DNA of 59,890 bases. It comes from an uncultured Bacteroides sp. (lineage in GTDB: Bacteria; Bacteroidota; Bacteroidia; Bacteroidales; Bacteroidaceae). Location of the stretch: the NCBI GenBank assembly GCA_947173895.1, contig CAMWGU010000014.1:1-59890 (forward strand). The letters are read 5' to 3'. Below, piece by piece: positions 55,010 through 59,890 of the stretch; within the stretch, counting starts at the first letter, position 1; each line of letters starts with the position of its first letter. Under the pieces are notes generated by a model, which saw nothing but the letters and a program-made list of their open reading frames with translations, did not search any database and was not told where the DNA came from. A program made the translations under genes and the position numbers.

Positions 55010-58000
55010 TTATTTATATTCCTGCCAGCTCTTGATTTGGATGTCCTTTTCGCCCATGGCACAGAATGCTTCGATGAAAGCACCTGCCAGACGGGCGTTG
55101 GTTATCAACGGAATGTTGTGGTCGATAGCGCCGCGGCGAATTTTGTAGCCGTTAGTCAACTCACGTTTGGTATGGTTTTTCGGAATGTTGACTATCAGGT
55201 CGAATTTGTGTTCGGCTATCATCTTCATTACGTTGTTCTCTGCATCGGGCTTTTCGTCCGGCCAGTACACCGGAGTGGTGTTTACCCCGTGTGCGTTCAG
55301 GAACGTAGCGGTTCCGGCTGTTGCATAAATTGCATATCCTTTTTCTGCCAGCATGCGGCTTGCTTCCAGCAAGTCCACTTTCGATTTGGTGGCTCCCGAT
55401 GAGAACATGACTGCTTTGGTGGGGATCTTGAATCCTACAGCAATCATGGAATTCAGCAGTGCTTCATGGAAATCGTCGCCGATACAACCTACTTCACCTG
55501 TCGATGACATGTCCACGCCCAATACGGGGTCGGCTTTGTGCAGACGGGAGAATGAGAACTGGGATGCCTTTACGCCAATCCAGTCTATGTCGAATGCCGA
55601 TTTGTCCGGCTGGCTGTATGGAGCACCCAGCATGATGCGGGTGGCGGTTTCAATGAAGTTGCGTTTCAGCACTTTCGATACAAACGGGAACGAACGTGAT
55701 GCACGCAAGTTACATTCGATTACCTTCACTTCGTTGTTCTTGGCCAGGAACTGCATGTTGAACGGACCGGAAATGTTCAGCTCTTTGGCTATGCGGCGGC
55801 CGATCTTTTTGATGCGGCGTGCTGTTTCGAAATAAATCTTCTGGGCCGGGAATACCAGAGTGGCATCGCCCGAATGGACTCCTGCATATTCGATGTGTTC
55901 GGAAATGGCGTATTCCACTACTTCGCCGTTTTGGGCTACGGCGTCGAATTCGATTTCCTTGGTGTCTTGCATGAATTGGGATACAACTACCGGATATTCT
56001 TTGGATACTTCTTTGGCCATTTGCAAGAATTCTTTCAGTTCTTCCTCGTTGTAGCATACGTTCATGGCTGCTCCCGATAGTACGTAGGACGGGCGAACCA
56101 ATACCGGATAGCCTACCTTGTTTACAAATTCTTCCATGTCTTCCAAGCTTGTCAGCTCTTTCCATGCAGGTTGGTCAATGCCGAGTTGGTCGAGCATGGC
56201 CGAAAATTTGTGACGGTTTTCGGCACGGTCGATAGAAAGCGGAGAGGTTCCCAATACGGGTACCGACTGGCGGTGTAGCTTCATGGCCAGGTTATTGGGG
56301 ATCTGTCCGCCTACCGATACGATAACGCCGCCGGGTTGTTCCAGATCGATCACATCGAGCACGCGTTCGAATGAAAGTTCGTCGAAGTAGAGACGGTCGC
56401 ACATGTCATAGTCGGTAGAGACTGTTTCGGGATTATAGTTGATCATGATGGATTTGTAGCCTAGCTTGCGTGCGGTCTGTACTGCGTTTACAGAGCACCA
56501 GTCGAATTCTACGGACGAACCGATGCGGTAGGCACCTGATCCTAACACCACAACCGACTTGTCGTTCTTATAATAATTGACATCATATCCCGTAGTGGCG
56601 TATGTCATGTACAGGTAATTGGTTAATTCAGGATGTTCCGAAGCGACTGTATTTATGCGTTTTACGGCCGGAAGGATGTTCAGCGCTTTACGATGAGCGC
56701 GCACAGCCAGATTCTCTTTTTCCATGTTTCCGCTGGCTTTCAGCACGAAGCGTGCTATCTGGAAGTCGGAGAAACCTAGTACTTTGGCTTGGCGTAACAC
56801 TTCTTCGGGAAGATCTTCTATTTTGTTGTAGGTAGAAAGCTTGGCCTTGTAGTCTACAATGTTCTTCAGCTTGCCTAAGAACCAAGGGTCGATTTTGGTC
56901 AGTTCGTGGATGCGTTCAATGCTGTATCCTTCTTCCAATGCAGAGGCGATGGAGAAGATGCGGAGGTCTGTCGGGTTGGCTAGCTCCTCATCCAGGTTTT
57001 CAAATTTAGTATGATCATTTCCTACGAAACCATGCATACCTTGACCTATCATACGGAGACCTTTCTGAATAATTTCTTCGAAAGATCGGCCTATAGACAT
57101 GATTTCACCCACAGATTTCATGCTGGAGCCAATTTGGCGTGATACGCCTGCGAATTTAGTCAAGTCCCAACGGGGGATTTTACAAATCAAGTAATCCAAC
57201 TGGGGAGCTTCGTATGCCGAGTTGGGAGTACCCATTTCGCCAATTTGGTCGAGTGTATAGCCCAAGGCGATTTTGGCAGCAACAAATGCCAGAGGGAAAC
57301 CGGTGGCTTTGGAGGCCAATGCCGACGAGCGGCTCAAACGTGCATTTACTTCGATTACGCGGTAGTCATTGGTTTCTGCGTTGAAGGCGTATTGGATGTT
57401 ACATTCGCCTACAATGCCCAGATGACGAATGCATCGGGTGGACAGGTCTTGCAACATGGTTACTTGTTCTTCTGTCAGAGAGCAAGTGGGAGCTACCACG
57501 ATTGATTCGCCGGTGTGGATGCCCAGCGGGTCGAAGTTTTCCATGCTTGCCACTGTAAAGCAGTGGTCGTTAGCATCGCGAATCACTTCAAATTCTATTT
57601 CTTTCCAACCTTTCAATGATTCTTCTACCAGGATCTGTTTGGAAAAAGTGAATGAACTTTCGGCCAGTTTCACGAAAGTCTCTTCGTCCGGACAGATGCC
57701 GCTTCCCAAGCCTCCCAGTGCGTATGCCGAGCGTACCATGACCGGATATCCTATCTCGCGTGCTGCCTTTAGTGCTTCTTCCATGCTTTCTACGGCATGG
57801 CTCTTCGGAGTTTTCATCGGAATTTCGTCCAGCTTCTTTACAAACAGGTCGCGGTCTTCGGTGTACATGATGGCTTCTACTGAAGTGCCCAGCACCGTTA
57901 CGCCATATTTTTCCAACGTACCGTTCAGGTAGAGTTCTGTACCGCAATTCAATGCCGTTTGTCCTCCAAAGGCCAGCAAGATACCGTCAGGTTGTTCTTT

Positions 58001-58231
58001 CTTGATGATTTCTTCAACAAAGAAGGGGGTAACAGGAAGGAAGTAAACTTTGTCTGCTATACCTTCCGAAGTTTGAATAGTCGCGATGTTAGGATTTACC
58101 AACACCGAGTGAATACCTTCTTCGCGCAATGCTTTCAGCGCTTGTGAACCAGAGTAGTCAAACTCTCCTGCCTGGCCTATCTTGAGGGCACCCGAACCCA
58201 ATACCAGGACTTTCTTTAAATCCTTTTTCAT
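55010..58231 (-). CDS. carB: Carbamoyl-phosphate synthase large subunit
   Basis: CarB makes carbamoyl phosphate for pyrimidine and arginine synthesis. 1073 residues: two homologous ATP-grasp halves (first with LVNPNIATIQTS and FGGQTALNCG, second with VVLGSGAYRIGSSVEFDWC, MINYNPETVSTDYD and VSVGGQIPNNLA) and the C-terminal MGS-like allosteric domain (ASRMLAEKGYAIYATAGTA). Normal length. carA is not in the window. Its leader of about 140 nt carries an attenuator-like terminator (see 58276-58314). Confidence 0.97.
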   Translation of the reverse strand: MKKDLKKVLVLGSGALKIGQAGEFDYSGSQALKALREEGIHSVLVNPNIATIQTSEGIADKVYFLPVTPFFVEEIIKKEQPDGILLAFGGQTALNCGTELYLNGTLEKYGVTVLGTSVEAIMYTEDRDLFVKKLDEIPMKTPKSHAVESMEEALKAAREIGYPVMVRSAYALGGLGSGICPDEETFVKLAESSFTFSKQILVEESLKGWKEIEFEVIRDANDHCFTVASMENFDPLGIHTGESIVVAPTCSLTEEQVTMLQDLSTRCIRHLGIVGECNIQYAFNAETNDYRVIEVNARLSRSSALASKATGFPLAFVAAKIALGYTLDQIGEMGTPNSAYEAPQLDYLICKIPRWDLTKFAGVSRQIGSSMKSVGEIMSIGRSFEEIIQKGLRMIGQGMHGFVGNDHTKFENLDEELANPTDLRIFSIASALEEGYSIERIHELTKIDPWFLGKLKNIVDYKAKLSTYNKIEDLPEEVLRQAKVLGFSDFQIARFVLKASGNMEKENLAVRAHRKALNILPAVKRINTVASEHPELTNYLYMTYATTGYDVNYYKNDKSVVVLGSGAYRIGSSVEFDWCSVNAVQTARKLGYKSIMINYNPETVSTDYDMCDRLYFDELSFERVLDVIDLEQPGGVIVSVGGQIPNNLAMKLHRQSVPVLGTSPLSIDRAENRHKFSAMLDQLGIDQPAWKELTSLEDMEEFVNKVGYPVLVRPSYVLSGAAMNVCYNEEELKEFLQMAKEVSKEYPVVVSQFMQDTKEIEFDAVAQNGEVVEYAISEHIEYAGVHSGDATLVFPAQKIYFETARRIKKIGRRIAKELNISGPFNMQFLAKNNEVKVIECNLRASRSFPFVSKVLKRNFIETATRIMLGAPYSQPDKSAFDIDWIGVKASQFSFSRLHKADPVLGVDMSSTGEVGCIGDDFHEALLNSMIAVGFKIPTKAVMFSSGATKSKVDLLEASRMLAEKGYAIYATAGTATFLNAHGVNTTPVYWPDEKPDAENNVMKMIAEHKFDLIVNIPKNHTKRELTNGYKIRRGAIDHNIPLITNARLAGAFIEAFCAMGEKDIQIKSWQEYK

Positions 58232-58275
58232 TGAAAGTTTCTTTTATAATGGTTGTTCTTAATATTGCTAAATAA

Positions 58276-58314
58276 TAAAAAAAATGCGTCCATCCTCGTA
58301 TGAGGACTAACGCA
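58276..58314 (-). promoter_or_regulatory. Attenuator-like terminator in the carB leader
   Basis: On the minus strand TGCGT (58314-58310) and ACGCA (58289-58285) flank TCCTC/GAGGA pairs around an ATAC loop, and a run of eight T follows. carB is the only gene transcribed leftward from here (trpS is divergent), so the terminator sits inside its 5' leader, about 50 nt before the ATG. Confidence 0.7.
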
Positions 58315-58328
58315 CTTGTTCGATATGT

Positions 58329-58408
58329 CTATATTATCTTTATTTCTGTAGGATACATAGCACTATTAAATTTTGTGCAAAGTAACTACTTATTTCCTAG
58401 ATAACAAA
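58329..58408 (-). promoter_or_regulatory. carB promoter and leader with a 9-codon mini-ORF
   Basis: Minus-strand TTTG (58405-58408), 19-bp spacer, TTACTTTG (58378-58385; one mismatch to TAnnTTTG). Just after the predicted start site lies a short ORF, ATG at 58358 to stop at 58329, encoding MYPTEIKII. Its role in control of the downstream terminator is conjecture. Confidence 0.45.
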
Positions 58409-58481
58409 ATAAATCTGCTTCTTTGTCTGAAGAATTATGCAAAATGCGGTTTCATCTTCGGCCTTTGTGTCGGAAATTTCC

Positions 58482-58489
58482 TATATTTG
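58482..58489 (+). promoter_or_regulatory. Promoter -7 element of trpS
   Basis: TATATTTG matches TAnnTTTG, about 36 bp before the trpS ATG. Confidence 0.6.
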
Positions 58490-58524
58490 CGTAATTTTAA
58501 GAAATAGATAATACTAAAAGATTT

Positions 58525-59619
58525 ATGGGAAAAGAAAAAATCATATTGACGGGCGACCGTCCAACAGGAAGATTGCACATCGGCCATTACGTAGGCTCGT
58601 TGAAACGCAGGGTGGAGCTTCAGAACTCCGGATTGTATGACAAGACTTTTATTTTTATAGCCGACGCACAGGCGTTGACGGATAATATTGATAACCCGGA
58701 AAAGGTGCGCCAAAATGTGATAGAGGTGGCACTCGACTATATGGCGGTGGGGTTGGACCCATCAAAGTCTACTATTTTTATCCAGTCTCAGATTCCTGAA
58801 TTGTGTGAGCTTACTTTTTATTATATGGATTTGGTTACCGTGTCTCGTCTGCAACGCAATCCGACGGTGAAGACCGAAATCCAGATGCGTAATTTCGAGA
58901 CCAGCATTCCGGTAGGCTTCTTTACATATCCTATCAGTCAGGCTGCCGATATTACCGCTTTCAAGGCAACTACTGTTCCGGTGGGCGAGGACCAGGAACC
59001 GATGATAGAACAGACCCGTGAGATTGTGCGTCGTTTCAATCATATTTATGGTGACACATTGGTGGAACCCGAAATTCTGTTGCCCGACAATGCGGCTTGT
59101 CTTCGTTTGCCGGGTACAGACGGCAAAGCGAAAATGAGCAAGTCGTTGGGAAATTGCATTTACTTGTCGGATACGGCCGATGAGGTGGAGAAAAAAGTGA
59201 AGAGCATGTACACCGATCCCACTCACTTGAAGGTGTCCGATCCGGGCAAACTGGAAGGAAACACGGTATTCACTTATTTGGATGCTTTTTGTAAACCTGA
59301 ACATTTTGGTCGTTATTTGCCCGATTATCCTAATCTGGATGAACTGAAGGCGCATTACACTCGCGGTGGACTGGGAGATATGAAGGTGAAAAAATTCTTG
59401 GCGGCCATCATGCAGGAAGAATTGACTCCTATCCGCGAACGCCGTAAAGAGTTCGAAAAAGACATTCCGGCTATTTACGAAATGTTGCGTAAAGGATGCG
59501 AAACGGCTCGTACCACGGCTGCTGCTACATTGGATGAAGTGCGTAAGGCAATGAAGATTAACTATTTTGATGATACGGAACTTATTGCTGAACAAGCACA
59601 GCGTTTCGGACAAAGATGA
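58525..59619 (+). CDS. trpS: Tryptophanyl-tRNA synthetase
   Basis: Class Ic aminoacyl-tRNA synthetase, 364 residues, charges tRNA-Trp. The HIGH-type motif [12 protein letters not shown] (16-27), the AMP-binding core and KMSKS ([11 protein letters not shown]) are present; the tryptophan pocket segment [14 protein letters not shown] is also seen. The length is a little longer than the ~330 residues of E. coli, usual in Bacteroidota. It is followed by a terminator and divergent from carB. Confidence 0.97.
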   Translation: MGKEKIILTGDRPTGRLHIGHYVGSLKRRVELQNSGLYDKTFIFIADAQALTDNIDNPEKVRQNVIEVALDYMAVGLDPSKSTIFIQSQIPELCELTFYYMDLVTVSRLQRNPTVKTEIQMRNFETSIPVGFFTYPISQAADITAFKATTVPVGEDQEPMIEQTREIVRRFNHIYGDTLVEPEILLPDNAACLRLPGTDGKAKMSKSLGNCIYLSDTADEVEKKVKSMYTDPTHLKVSDPGKLEGNTVFTYLDAFCKPEHFGRYLPDYPNLDELKAHYTRGGLGDMKVKKFLAAIMQEELTPIRERRKEFEKDIPAIYEMLRKGCETARTTAAATLDEVRKAMKINYFDDTELIAEQAQRFGQR

Positions 59620-59641
59620 TAGAGCATAAAAAAGATTGCAA

Positions 59642-59679
59642 GGGGGTATATATAATTAAGGTATATACCTCCTTTTTTT
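59642..59679 (+). terminator. Terminator after trpS
   Basis: GGGGGTATATA (59642-59652) pairs with TATATACCTCC (59662-59672; one GU wobble), followed by seven T. Confidence 0.85.
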
Positions 59680-59779
59680 ACTTATGTGATGAAATAAAAA
59701 AAAAGAATATGTTTATTTCTGATAATCAATTAATTAATGGTGCGTGCGAGAAAATGGTGAAAAAATAGTGGGCGTAAAG

Positions 59780-59810
59780 TTTGCAGTTATCAGAAAATGC
59801 CGTATCTTTG
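59780..59810 (+). promoter_or_regulatory. Promoter of the tRNA-Val gene
   Basis: TTTG (59780-59783), 19-bp spacer, TATCTTTG (59803-59810): full Bacteroides consensus, about 28 bp before the tRNA. Confidence 0.8.
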
Positions 59811-59837
59811 CATCGCTTTTGAGAACAAGAGGTTATC

Positions 59838-59890
59838 GGGCGTTTAGCTCAGCTGGTTCAGAGCATCTGCCTTACAAGCAGAGGGTCGGC
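59838..59890 (+). tRNA. tRNA-Val (anticodon TAC), cut by the window end
   Basis: Begins GGGCGTTTAGCTCAGCTGG, the usual acceptor and D-arm; the anticodon arm is TCTGC-CTTACAA-GCAGA with anticodon TAC (valine). The T-arm and 3' end lie beyond 59890. Confidence 0.93.

Noticed and set aside
58329-58358. Mini-ORF MYPTEIKII as a proven leader peptide
   Set aside because: No run of diagnostic codons (arginine, or others linked to carB control) and no visible coupling with the hairpin; left as a conjecture.

Overview
The window reads as a chromosomal segment of a gut Bacteroidales bacterium, most likely Bacteroides or Phocaeicola (inferred). Evidence: promoters carry the Bacteroides TTTG / TAnnTTTG pattern (clearest at 9541-9572, 18318-18349 and 59780-59810), there is a SusC/SusD pair driven by an ECF sigma/FecR system, and lipoproteins, GH97, GH18 and GH20 enzymes and BamA-like proteins are of Bacteroidales type.

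Layout. 1-780: decayed DNA with a broken transposase N-terminal region. 0.8-5.0 kb: DUF177-rpmF-fabH-era-der, two internal terminators. 5.1-7.6 kb: MlaF/MlaE-type lipid transporter (minus) divergent from an LptB-type ATPase. 7.6-9.2 kb: a frameshifted beta-propeller lipoprotein gene and a small RRM protein. 9.6-15.6 kb: tig, clpP, clpX, recQ. 15.7-18.3 kb: ThuA and GH18-ThuA proteins. 18.6-20.6 kb: BlaI/M56 sensor pair. 21.1-28.2 kb: guaB, three parvulin/SurA-like chaperone genes, an OstA-like protein and a small membrane protein, then mutL (to 30.1 kb). 30.2-38.1 kb: BamA-like barrel, cysQ, SLC13 permease, cysC, cysD, cysN and a sulfotransferase: a complete PAPS-making, PAPS-using and PAP-recycling set without sulfite-assimilation genes. 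38.5-39.8 kb: yaaA and a thioredoxin-like protein. 40.2-48.3 kb: ECF sigma factor, FecR anti-sigma, SusC (with STN signalling domain), SusD and a secreted metallophosphoesterase. 48.5-51.3 kb: accessory patch with two GNAT genes, a split DUF1016 nuclease and a relaxase remnant. 51.4-54.9 kb: GH97 and GH20. 55.0-59.9 kb: carB with an attenuator-like leader, divergent trpS, and a tRNA-Val cut by the window edge.

The most unusual structure is a set of three intergenic elements of exactly 82 bp (9377, 20841, 39943). Each is four 16-bp palindromic or near-palindromic units separated by 6-bp spacers, giving an exact 22-bp period. Two copies are near-identical in sequence and lie in opposite orientation; the third has unrelated sequence (GC-rich) but the same geometry. 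I do not recognise this element class. The other leading candidates for follow-up are the sulfonation island, the SusCD-phosphoesterase locus and the carB leader.
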